Positions 41,904 to 54,300 of a DNA stretch of 64,000 nt are shown piece after piece. Every line of letters starts with the position of its first letter. Positions within the stretch are counted from its first letter, which is position 1. Position numbers and translations under genes: made by a program. The stretch is from positions 38,159,843 to 38,223,842 of the forward strand of contig CM072810.1 in the NCBI GenBank assembly GCA_037013495.1, read 5' to 3'. A model generated the notes under the pieces. That model worked only from the letters and a program-made list of their open reading frames with translations. It searched no databases and had not been told where the DNA came from. This DNA is from Hippophae tibetana (Eukaryota > Streptophyta > Magnoliopsida > Rosales > Elaeagnaceae).

Positions 41904-44900
41904 GGTAATCCGAGCTCTAAAATGATTTTTTCAATGAATTTATAGTTGTATTTCTTCCAAGCAACTTCAAACATTTTGCAGACCACTCATATAGGCATTT
42001 GAGCAAAAAACTAAATCTAGAACTATACAGCTGAACATAAATTTTGAACTCTATATCATGCAAGAGGATGAAACTTTGAACAAATTCTATGCAGGTTTTT
42101 CAATCAATTTCAACTACCCGTACAATTTGGATGGACCTATTTGGAAAAAAAAGTAGATTGAGAAAATTGTTGTTAGCCTACATTATCATTTTGAAGAAAA
42201 ATATACCTTGTTTAAATCCGTATAGAAGGCCTGTGAACTTACTGTTAAATGAATCAGTTGGGAAATTATTCGAACTGCATTATTTGTTGGCAAGATGATA
42301 GCAATCCACTTTCGCGGACGAAAAGAGCTTGAATTTATAGACATCAAGTATAGTGGTACGAGCGAAGCTATTTTGACACAATTGTTAGAAATGATGAATC
42401 TAATACCAATGAAGAGAAAATATCTATACTTTCCCATATATTTACTAAATTTCTTAGAAAGAATAAACCTGTTTTTAGGGATTTAAAAAAAATGTAATCC
42501 GAGCTCCAAAATGATTATTTCAATGAATTTATAGTTGTATTTCTTCCAAGCAACTTCAAACATTTTGGAGACCACTCATATAGGCATTTGAGCAAAAAAC
42601 TAAATCTAGAACTATGCAGCTGAACAGAAATTTTGAACTCTATATCATCAAGAGGATGAACCTTTGAACAAATTCAACGCAGGTTTTTCAATCAATTTCA
42701 ACTACCCGTACAATTTGGATGGACCTATTTGGAAAAAAAACTAGATTGAGAAAATTGTTGTTAGCCTACATAATCATTTTCAAGAAAAAGATACCTTGCT
42801 TAAATCCATATAGAAGGCCTGTGAACTTACTGTTAAACGAATCAGTTGGAAAATTATTCGAACGGCATCACTTCTTACCAAGTTGATGGCAATCCATTGT
42901 CGTGGACGGAAAGAGATTGACTTTATAGACATCAAGTATAGTGGTACGAGCGAAGCTATTTTGACACAATTGTTAGAAATGATGAATCTAATACCAATGA
43001 AGAGAAAATAGCTATACTTTAATATAGATTTACTAAATTTCTTAGAAAGAATAAACCCATTTTTAGGGATTTTCAAAAAAGGTAATCCGAGTTCTAAAAT
43101 AAGTATTTCAATGAATTTATAGTTGTATTTCTTCCAAGCAACTTCAAACATTTTGGAGACCGCTCATATAGGCATTTGAGGAAAAAAAATAAATCTAGAA
43201 CTATGCAGCTGAACATAAATTTTGAACTCTATATCATGCAAGAGGATGAAACTTTGAACAAATACTATGCAGGTTTTTCAATCAATTTCAACTACCCGTA
43301 CAATTTGGATGGACCTCTTTGGAAAAAAAAGTAGATTGAGAAAATTGTTGTTAGTCTACATTATCATTTTCAAGAAAAAGATAGCTTGCTTAAATCCATA
43401 TAGAAGGCCTGTGAACTTACTGTTAAATGAATCAGTTGGGAAATTATTCGAACTGCATTATTTGTTGGCAAGATGATAGCAATCCACTTTCGCGGACGAA
43501 AAGAGCTTGAATTTATAGACATCAAGTATAGTGGTACGAGCGAAGCTATTTTGACACAATTGTTAGAAATGATGAATCTAATACCAATGAAGAGAAAATA
43601 TCTATACTTTCCCATATATTTACTAAATTTCTTAGAAAGAATAAACCTGTTTTTAGGGATTTAAAAAAAATGTAATCCGAGCTCCAAAATGATTATTTCA
43701 ATGAATTTATAGTTGTATTTCTTCCAAGCAACTTCAAACATTTTGGAGACCACTCATATAGGCATTTGAGCAAAAAACTAAATCTAGAACTATGCAGCTG
43801 AACAGAAATTTTGAACTCTATATCATCAAGAGGATGAACCTTTGAACAAATTCAACGCAGGTTTTTCAATCAATTTCAACTACCCGTACAATTTGGATGG
43901 ACCTATTTGAAAAAAAAACTAGATTGAGAAAATTGTTGTTAGCCTACATAATCATTTTCAAGAAAAAGATACCTTGCTTAAATCCATATAGAAGGCCTGT
44001 GAACTTACTGTTAAACGAATCAGTTGGAAAATTATTCGAACGGCATCACTTCTTACCAAGTTGATGGCAATCCATTGTCGTGGACGGAAAGAGGTTGACT
44101 TTATAGACATCAAGTATAGTGGTACGAGCGAAGCTATTTTGACACAATTGTTAGAAATGATGAATCTAATACCAATGAAGAGAAAATAGCTATACTTTCC
44201 TATAGATTTACTAAATTTCTTAGAAAGAATAAACCCATTTTTAGGGATTTTCAAAAAAGGTAATCCGAGTTCTAAAATAAGTATTTCAATGAATTTATAG
44301 TTGTATTTCTTCCAAGCAACTTCAAACATTTTGGAGACCGCTCATATAGGCATTTGAGGAAAAAAAATAAATCTAGAACTATGCAGCTGAACATAAATTT
44401 TGAACTCTATATCATACAAGAGGATGAAACTTTGAACAAATACTATGCAGGTTTTTCAATCAATTTCAACTACCCGTACAATTTGGATGGACCTCTTTGG
44501 AAAAAAAAGTAGATTGATAAAATTGTTGTTAGTCTACATTATCATTTTCAAGAAAAAGATAGCTTGCTTAAATCCATATAGAAGGCCTGTGAACTTACTG
44601 TTAAATGAATTAGTTGGGAAATTATTCGAACTGCATTATTTGTTGCCAAGATGATTGCAATCCACTTTCGTGGACGGAAAGAGCTTGACTTTATAGACAT
44701 CAAGTATAGTGGTACGAGCGAAGCTATTTTTACACAATAGTTAGAAATGATGTATCTAATACCAATGAAGAGAATATATCTATACTTTCCCATAGATTTA
44801 CTAAATTTCTTAGAAAGAATAAACCCGTTTTTAGGGATTTAAAAAAAAAGGTAATCCGAGCTCTAAAATGATTATTTCAATGAATTTATAGTTGTATTTC

Positions 44901-47900
44901 TTCCAAGCAACTTCAAACATTTTGGAGACCACTCATATAGGCATTTGAGCAAAAAACTAAATCTAGAACTATGCAGCTGAACAGAAATTTTGAACTCTAT
45001 ATCATGCAAGAGGATGAACCTTTGAACAATATCAACGCAGGTTTTTCAATCAATTTCAACTACCCGTACAATTTGGATGGACTTATTTGGAAAAAAAAGT
45101 AGATTGAGAAAATTGTTGTTAGCCTACATTATCATTTTGAAGAAAAATATACCTTGCTTAAATCCGTATAGAAGGCCTGTGAACTTACTGTTAAATGAAT
45201 CAGTTGGGAAATTATTCGAACTGCATTATTTGTTGCCAAGATGATAGAAATCCACTTTCGTGGACGGAAAGAGCTAGACTTTATACACATCAAGTATAGT
45301 GGTACGAGCGAAACTATTTTGACACAATTGTTAGATATGATGAATCTAATACCAATGAAGAGAAAATATCTATACTTTCCCATATATTTACTAAATTTCT
45401 TAGAAAGAATAAACCCGTTTTTAGGGATTTAAAAAAAATGTAATCCGAGCTCTAAAATGATTATTTCAATGAATTTATATTTGTATTTCTTCCAAGCAAC
45501 TTCAAACATTTTGGAGACCGCTCATATAGGCATTTGAGGAAAAAAAAATAAATCTAGAACTATGCAGCTGAACATAAATTTTGAACTCAATATCATGGAA
45601 GAGGATGAAACTTTGAACAAATACTATGCAGGTTTTTCAATCAATTTCAACTACCCGTACAATTTGGATGGACCTCTTTGAAAAAAAAAGTAGATTGAGA
45701 AAATTGTTGTTAGTCTACATTATCATTTTCAAGAAAAAGATAGCTTGCTTAAATCCATATAGAAGGCCTGTGAACTTACTGTTAAATGAATTAGTTGGGA
45801 AATTATTCGAACTGCATTATTTGTTGCCAAGATGATAGCAATCCACTTTCGTGGACGGAAAGAGCTTGACTTTATAGACATCAAGTATAGTGGTACGAGC
45901 GAAGCTATTTTGACACAATTGTTAGAAATGATGAATCTAATACCAATGAAGAGAATATATCTATACTTTCCCATAGATTTACTAAATTTCTTAGAAAGAA
46001 TAAACCCGTTTTTAGGGATTTAAAAAAAAGGTAATCCAAGCTCTAAAATGATTATTTCAATGAATTTATAGTTGTATTTCTTCCAAGCACCTTCAAACAT
46101 TTTGCAGACCACTCATATAGGCATTTGAGCAATAAAACTAAATCTAGAACTATGCAGCTGAACATAAATTGTGAACTTTATATCATGCAAGAGGATGAAA
46201 CTTTGAACAAATTCTATGCATGTTTTTCAATCAATTTCAACTACCCGTACAATTTGGATGGACCTATTTGGAGAAAAAAGTAGATTGAGAAAATTGTTGT
46301 TAGCCTACATTATCATTTTGAAGAAAAATATACCTTGTTTAAATCCGTATAGAAGGCCTGTGAACTTACTGTTAAATGAATCAGTTGGGAAATTATTCGA
46401 ACTGCATTATTTGTTGGCAAGATGATAGCAATCCACTTTCGCGGACGAAAAGAGCTTGAATTTATAGACATCAAGTATAGAGGTACGAGCGAAGCTATTT
46501 TGACACAATTGTTAGAAATGATGAATCTAATACCAATGAAGAGAAAATATCTATACTTTCCCATATATTTACTAAATTTCTTAGAAAGAATAAACCCGTT
46601 TTTAGGGATTTAAAAAAAATGTAATCCGAGCTCCAAAATGATTATTTCAATGAATTTATAGTTGTATTTCTTCCAAGCAACTTCAAACATTTTGGAGACC
46701 ACTCATATAGGCATTTGCGCAAAAAACTAAATCTAGAACTATGCAGCTGAACAGAAATTTTGAACTCTATATCATCAAGAGGATGAACCTTTGAACAAAT
46801 TCAACGCAGGTTTTTCAATCAATTTCAACTACCCGTACAATTTGGATGGACCTATTTGGAAAAAAACTAGATTGAGAAAATTGTTGTTAGCCTACATAAT
46901 CATTTTCAAGAAAAAGATACCTTGCTTAAATCCATATAGAAGGCCTGTGAACTTACTGTTAAACGAATCAGTTGGAAAATTATTCGAACGGCATCACTTC
47001 TTACCAAGTTGATGGCAATCCATTGTCGTGGACGGAAAGAGGTTGACTTTATAGACATCAAGTATAGTGGTACGAGCGAAGCTCTTTTGACACAATTGTT
47101 AGAAATGATGAATCTAATACCAATGAAAATAAAATAGCTATACTTTCCTATAGATTTACTAAATTTCTTAGAAAGAATAAACCCATTTTTAGGGATTTTC
47201 AAAAAAGGTAATCCGAGTTCTAAAATAAGTATTTCAATGAATTTATAGTTGTATTTCTTCCAAGCAACTTCAAACATTTTGGTGACCGCTCATATAGGCA
47301 TTTGAGGAAAAAAAATAAATCTAGAACTATGCAGCTGAACATAAATTTTGAACTCTATATCATGCAAGAGGATGAAACTTTGAACAAATACTATGCAGGT
47401 TTTTCAATCAATTTCAACTACCCGTACAATTTGGATGGACCTCTTTGGAAAAAAAAGTAGATTGAGAAAATTGTTGTTAGTCTACATTATCATTTTCAAG
47501 AAAAAGATAGCTTGCTTAAATCCATATAGAAGGCCTGTGAACTTACTGTTAAATGAATTAGTTGGGAAATTATTCGAACTGCATTATTTGTTGCCAAGAT
47601 GATTACAATCCACTTTCGTGGACGGAAAGAGCTTGACTTTATAGACATCAAGTATAGTGGTACGAGCGAAGCTATTTTTACACAATAGTTAGAAATGATG
47701 TATCTAATACCAATGAAGAGAAAATATCTATACTTTCCCATAGATTTACTAAATTTCTTAAAAAGAATAAACCCGTTTTTAGGGATTTAAAAAAAAGGTA
47801 ATCCGAGCTCTAAAATGATTATTTCAATGAATTTATAGTTGTATTTCTTCCAAGCAACTTCAAACATTTTCCAGACCACTCATATAGGCATTTGAGCAAT

Positions 47901-48387
47901 AAAACTAAATCTAGAACTATGCAGCTGAACATAAATTTTGAACTCTATATCATGCAAGAGGATGAAACTTTGAACAAATTCTATACAGGTTTTTCAATCA
48001 ATTTCAACTACCTGTACAATTTGGATGGACCTATTTGAAAAAAAAAGTAGATTGAGAAAATTGTTGTTAGCCTACATTATCATTTTGAAGAAAAATATAC
48101 CTTGCTTAAATCCGTATAGAAGGCTTGTGAACTTACTGTTAAATGAATCAGTTGGGAAATTATTCGAACTGCATTATTTGTTGCCAAGATGATAGAAATC
48201 CACTTTCGTGGACGAAAAGAGCTAGACTTTATAGACATCAAGTATAGTGGTACGAGCGAAACTATTTTGACACAATTGTTAGATATGATGAATCTAATAG
48301 CAATGAAGAGAAAATATCTATACTTTCCCATATATTTACTAAATTACTTAGAAAGAATAAACCCGTTTTTAGGGATTTAAAAAAAAA
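41904..48387 (+). repeat. 11-monomer higher-order repeat, copy 2 (6484 bp)
   Basis: Monomers start at 41904 (a), 42493 (b), 43081 (c), 43671 (b), 44259 (e), 44850 (f), 45439 (g), 46030 (h), 46620 (i), 47207 (j) and 47797 (k). Each matches its counterpart in the preceding copy at an offset of 6484 bp, including rare variants and A-tract lengths. The repeat phase then breaks: the next monomer (48388) starts like monomer a but diverges within about 100 bp. Confidence 0.93.
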
Positions 48388-50156
48388 GGTAATCCGAGCT
48401 CTAAAATGATTTTTTCAATGAATTTATAGTTGTATTTCTTCCAAGCAACTTCAAACATTTTGGAGACCACTCATATAGGCATTTGAGCAAAAAATAAATC
48501 TAGAACTATGTAGCTGAACATAAATTTTGAACTCTATATCATGCAAGAGGATGAAACTTTGAACAAATTCTATGCAGGTTTTTCAATCAATTTCACCTAC
48601 CCGTAATATTTGGATGGACCTATTTGGAAAAAAAAAGTAGATTGAGAAAATTGTTGTTAGCCTACATTATCATTTTGAAGAAAAATATACCTTGCTTAAA
48701 TCCGTATAGAAGGCTTGTGAACTTACTGTTAAATGAATCAGTTGGGAAATTATTCGAACTGCATTATTTGTTGCCAAGATGATAGAAATCCACTTTCGTG
48801 GACGAAAAGAGCTAGACTTTATAGACATCAAGTATAGTGGTACGAGCGAAACTATTTTGACACAATTGTTAGATATGATGAATCTAATAGCAATGAAGAG
48901 AAAATATCTATACTTTCCTATATATTTACTAAATTACTTAGAAAGAATAAACCCGTTTTTAGGGATTTAAAAAAAATGTAATCTGAGCTCTAAAATGATT
49001 ATTTCAATGAATTTATAGTTGTATTTCTTCCAAGCAACTTCAAACATTTTGGAGACCACTCATATAGGCATTTGAGCAAAAAACTAAATCTAGAACTATG
49101 CAGCTGAACAGAAATTTTGAACTCTATATCATGCAAGAGGATGAACCTTTGAACAAATTCAACGCAGGTTTTTGAATCAATTTCACCTACCTGTACAATT
49201 TGGATGGACCTATTTGGAAAAAAAAGTAGATTGAGAAAATTGTTGTTAGTCTACATTATCATTTTCAAGAAAAAGATAGCTTGCTTAAATCCATATAGAA
49301 GGCCTGTGAACTTACTGTTAAATGAATTAGTTGGGAAATTATTCGAACTGCATTATTTGTTGCCAAGATGATAGAAATCCACTTTCGCAGACGGAAAGAG
49401 CTTGACTTTATTGACATCAAGTATAGTGGTCTTAGTGAAGCTATTTTGGTCACAATTGTGAGAAATGATGAATCTAATACCAATGAAGAGAAAATATCTA
49501 TACTTTCCCATAGATTTACTAAATTTCTTAGAAAGAATAAACCCGTTTTTAGGGATTTAAAAAAAATGTAATCCGAGCTATAAAATGATTATTTCAATGA
49601 ATTTATATTTGTATTTCTTCCAAGCAACTTCAAACATTTTGGAGACCACTCATATAGGCATTTGAGTAAAAAACTAAATCTAGAACTATGCAGCTGAACA
49701 GAAATTTTGAACTCTATATCATGCAAGAGGATGAACCTTTGAACAAATTCAACGCAGGTTTTTCAATCAATTTCAACTACCCGTACAATTTGGATGGACC
49801 TATTTGGAAAAAAAAGTGGATTGAGAAAATCGTTGTTAGCCTACATTATCATTTTCAAGTCATAGTTACCTTGCCTAACTCCATATACAAGGCCTCTGAA
49901 CTTACTGTTAAATGAATCGGTTGGGAAATCATTTGAACTGCATCACTTGTTTCCAAGATGATAGATATCCACTTTCGCAGACGGAAAGAGCTTGGCTTTA
50001 TTGACATCAAGTATAGTGGTCTTAGTGAAGCTATTTTGGACACAATTGTGAGAAATGATGAATCTAATACCAATGAAGAGAAAATATCTATACTTTCCCA
50101 TAGATTTACTAAATTTCTTAGAAAGAATAAACCCGTTTTTAGGGATTTAAAAAAAA
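48388..50156 (+). repeat. Region V: three atypical monomers between HOR blocks
   Basis: Monomers start at 48388, 48977 and 49567. The first is like monomer a at its start, then has TATGTAGCTGAAC, and its right half duplicates monomer k (AATAGCAATGAAG, AAATTACTTAG). The other two carry variants I did not see elsewhere: AGTGGTCTTAGTGAAGC, ATTTTGG(T/A)CACAATTGTG and TTTCGCAGACGG. The copy at 49567 adds AAGTCATAGTTACC, CTAACTCCATATACAAGG and GCCTCTGAAC. These two appear the most diverged monomers in the window, yet they sit inside young, homogenised blocks rather than at an array edge. Confidence 0.85.
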
Positions 50157-50161
50157 GGTAA
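49688..50161 (+). other. Mostly open plus-strand frame in a diverged monomer (possible coding relic)
   Basis: Within the monomer at 49567, two open stretches of the same reading frame, 49688-49915 and 49958-50161, are separated by a short interval that is not open. The first encodes 75 residues beginning MQLNRNFELYIM and containing PYNLDGPIWKKKWIEKIV. The second encodes 67 residues including RRRKELGFIDIKYSGLSEA and a charged, polar tail (RNDESNTNEEK, then FLRKNKPVFRDLKK). In most other monomers this frame is interrupted in more places. I do not recognise the family and claim no function. It may be a relic of a coding ancestor or chance openness in AT-rich DNA. No promoter or initiation context was identified. 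Confidence 0.3.
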
Positions 50162-51336
50162 TCCGAGCTCTAAAATGATTATTTCAATGAATTTATAGTT
50201 GTATTTCTTCCAAGCAACTTCAAACATTTTGCAGACCACTCATATAGGCATTTGAGCAATAAAACTAAATCTAGAACTATGCAGCTGAACATAAATTTTG
50301 AACTCTATATCATGCAAGAGGATGAAACTTTGAACAAATTCTATACAGGTTTTTCAATCAATTTCAACTACCCGTACAATTTGGATGGACCTATTTGGAA
50401 AAAAACTAGATTGAGAAAATTGTTTTTAGCATACATTATCATTTTCAAGAAAAAGATACCTTGCTTAAATCCATATAGAAGGCCTGTGAACTTACTGTTA
50501 AATGAATCAGTTGGGAAATTATTCGAACTGAATTATTTGTTGCCAAGATGATAGCAATCCACTTTCGTTGACGAAAAGAGCTTGACTTTACAGACATCAA
50601 GTATAGTGGTACGAGCGAAGCTATTTTGACACAATTGTTAGAAATGATGAATCCAATACCAATGAAGAGAAAATATCTATACTTTCCCATATATTTTTTA
50701 AATTTCTTAGAAAGAATAAACCCGTTTTTAGGGATTTAAAAAAAAAGGTAATCCGAGCTCTAAAATGATTTTTTCAATGAATTTATAGTTGTATTTCTTC
50801 CAAGCAACTTCAAACATTTTGCAGACCACTCATATAGGCATTTGAGCAAAAAACTAAATCTAGAACTATGCAGCTGAATAATAAATTTTGAACTCTATAT
50901 CATGCAAGAGGATGAAACTTTGAACAAATTCTATGCAGGTTTTTCAATCAATTTCAACTACCCGTACAATTTGGATGGACCTATTTGGAAAAAAAAGTAG
51001 ATTGAGAAAATTGTTGTTAGCCTACATTATCATTTTGAAGAAAAATATACCTTGTTTAAATCCGTATAGAAGGCCTGTGAACTTACTGCTCAATGAATCA
51101 GTTGGGAAATTATTCGAACTGCATTATTTGTTGGCAAGATGATAGCAATCCACTTTCGCGGACGAAAAGAGCTTGAATTTATAGACATCAAGTATAGTGG
51201 TACGAGCGAAGCTATTTTGACACAATTGTTAGAAATGATGAATCTAATACCAATGAAGAGAAAATATCTATACTTTCCCATATATTTACTAAATTTCTTA
51301 GAAAGAATAAACCTGTTTTTAGGGATTTAAATAAAA
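50157..51336 (+). repeat. Two monomers repeating the entry into the 11-mer (third occurrence)
   Basis: Monomer 50157 matches monomer 34829, sharing CTGAATTATTTG, TTTCGTTGACGAAAAG and ATATTTTTTAAATTTC. Monomer 50747 matches monomer a (35420 and 41904), sharing AAAATGATTTTTTC, TTTTGCAGACC and ATTTTGAAGAAAAATATACC. The stretch that leads into 11-mer copy 1 is therefore reproduced about 15.3 kb (26 monomers) downstream. The same order continues into the b-c dimers that follow. Confidence 0.85.
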
Positions 51337-54300
51337 TGTAATCCGAGCTCCAAAATGATTATTTCAATGAATTTATAGTTGTATTTCTTCCAAGCAACTT
51401 CAAACATTTTGGAGACCACTCATATAGGCATTTGAGCAAAAAACTAAATCTAGAACTATGCAGCTGAACAGAAATTTTGAACTCTATATCATCAAGAGGA
51501 TGAACCTTTGAACAAATTCAACGCAGGTTTTTCAATCAATTTCAACTACCCGTACAATTTGGATGGACCTATTTGGAAAAAAAACTAGATTGAGAAAATT
51601 GTTGTTAGCCTACATAATCATTTTCAAGAAAAAGATACCTTGCTTAAATCCATATAGAAGGCCTGTGAACTTACTGTTAAACGAATCAGTTGGAAAATTA
51701 TTCGAACGGCATCACTTCTTACCAAGTTGATGGCAATCCATTGTCGTGGACGGAAAGAGGTTGACTTTATAGACATCAAGTATAGTGGTACGAGCGAAGC
51801 TATTTTGACACAATTGTTAGAAATGATGAATCTAATACCAATGAAGAGAAAATAGCTATACTTTCCTATAGATTTACTAAATTTCTTAGAAAGAATAAAC
51901 CCATTTTTAGGGATTTTCAAAAAAGGTAATCCGAGTTCTAAAATAAGTATTTCAATGAATTTATAGTTGTATTTCTTCCAAGCAACTTCAAACATTTTGG
52001 AGACCGCTCATATAGGCATTTGAGGAAAAAAAATAAATCTAGAACTATGCAGCTGAACATAAATTTTGAACTCTATATCATGCAAGAGGATGAAACTTTG
52101 AACAAATACTATGCAGGTTTTTCAATCAATTTGAACTACCCGTACAATTTGGATGGACCTCTTTGGAAAAAAAAGTAGATTGAGAAAATTGTTGTTAGTC
52201 TACATTATCATTTTCAAGAAAAAGATAGCTTGCTTAAATCCATATAGAAGGCCTGTGAACTTACTGTTAAATGAATCAGTTGGGAAATTATTCGAACTGC
52301 ATTATTTGTTGGCAAGATGATAGCAATCCACTTTCGCGGACGAAAAGAGCTTGAATTTATAGACATCAAGTATAGTGGTACGAGCGAAGCTATTTTGACA
52401 CAATTGTTAGAAATGATGAATCTAATACCAATGAAGAGAAAATATCTATACTTTCCCATATATTTACTAAATTTCTTAGAAAGAATAAACCTGTTTTTAG
52501 GGATTTAAAAAAAATGTAATCCGAGCTCCAAAATGATTATTTCAATGAATTTATAGTTGTATTTCTTCCAAGCAACTTCAAACATTTTGGAGACCACTCA
52601 TATAGGCATTTGAGCAAAAAACTAAATCTAGAACTATGCAGCTGAACAGAAATTTTGAACTCTATATCATCAAGAGGATGAACCTTTGAACAAATTCAAC
52701 GCAGGTTTTTCAATCAATTTCAACTACCCGTACAATTTGGATGGACCTATTTGAAAAAAAAACTAGATTGAGAAAATTGTTGTTAGCCTACATAATCATT
52801 TTCAAGAAAAAGATACCTTGCTTAAATCCATATAGAAGGCCTGTGAACTTACTATTAAACGAATCAGTTGGAAAATTATTCGAACGACATCACTTCTTAC
52901 CAAGTTGATGGCAATCCATTGTCGTGGACGGAAAGAGGTTGACTTTATAGACATCAAGTATAGTGGTACGAGCGAAGCTATTTTGACACAATTGTTAGAA
53001 ATGATGAATCTAATACCAATGAAGAGAAAATAGCTATACTTTCCTATAGATTTACTAAATTTCTTAGAAAGAATAAACCCATTTTTAGGGATTTTCAAAA
53101 AAGGTAATCCGAGTTCTAAAATAAGTATTTCAATGAATTTATAGTTGTATTTCTTCCAAGCAACTTCAAACATTTTGGAGACCGCTCATATAGGCATTTG
53201 AGGAAAAAAAATAAATCTAGAACTATGCAGCTGAACATAAATTTTGAACTCTATATCATGCAAGAGGATGAAACTTTGAACAAATACTATGCAGGTTTTT
53301 CAATCAATTTCAACTACCCGTACAATTTGGATGGACCTCTTTGGAAAAAAAAGTAGATTGAGAAAATTGTTGTTAGTCTACATTATCATTTTCAAGAAAA
53401 AGATAGCTTGCTTAAATCCATATAGAAGGCCTGTGAACTTACTGTTAAATGAATCAGTTGGGAAATTATTCGAACTGCATTATTTGTTGGCAAGATGATA
53501 GCAATCCACTTTCGCGGACGAAAAGAGCTTGAATTTATAGACATCAAGTATAGTGGTACGAGCGAAGCTATTTTGACACAATTGTTAGAAATGATGAATC
53601 TAATACCAATGAAGAGAAAATATCTATACTTTCCCATATATTTACTAAATTTCTTAGAAAGAATAAACCTGTTTTTAGGGATTTAAAAAAAATGTAATCC
53701 GAGCTCCAAAATGATTATTTCAATGAATTTATAGTTGTATTTCTTCCAAGCAACTTCAAACATTTTGGAGACCACTCATATAGGCATTTGAGCAAAAAAC
53801 TAAATCTAGAACTATGCAGCTGAACAGAAATTTTGAACTCTATATCATCAAGAGGATGAACCTTTGAACAAATTCAACGCAGGTTTTTCAATCAATTTCA
53901 ACTACCCGTACAATTTGGATGGACCTATTTGAAAAAAAAACTAGATTGAGAAAATTGTTGTTAGCCTACATAATCATTTTCAAGAAAAAGATACCTTGCT
54001 TAAATCCATATAGAAGGCCTGTGAACTTACTGTTAAACGAATCAGTTGGAAAATTATTCGAACGGCATCACTTCTTACCAAGTTGATGGCAATCCATTGT
54101 CGTGGACGGAAAGAGGTTGACTTTATAGACATCAAGTATAGTGGTACGAGCGAAGCTATTTTGACACAATTGTTAGAAATGATGAATCTAATACCAATGA
54201 AGAGAAAATAGCTATACTTTCCTATAGATTTACTAAATTTCTTAGAAAGAATAAACCCATTTTTAGGGATTTTCAAAAAAGGTAATCCGAGTTCTAAAAT

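Noticed and set aside
49958-50161. Numerous plus-strand open frames of 63-99 codons across the window (such as those beginning MQVFQSIS or MIAIHFRG)
   Set aside because: They are the same two or three monomer frames repeated dozens of times, changing length with each A-tract slip or substitution. No copy is clearly favoured and no gene structure is present, so they are not listed as coding sequences. Only the unusual frame in monomer 49567 is noted, as a possible relic.
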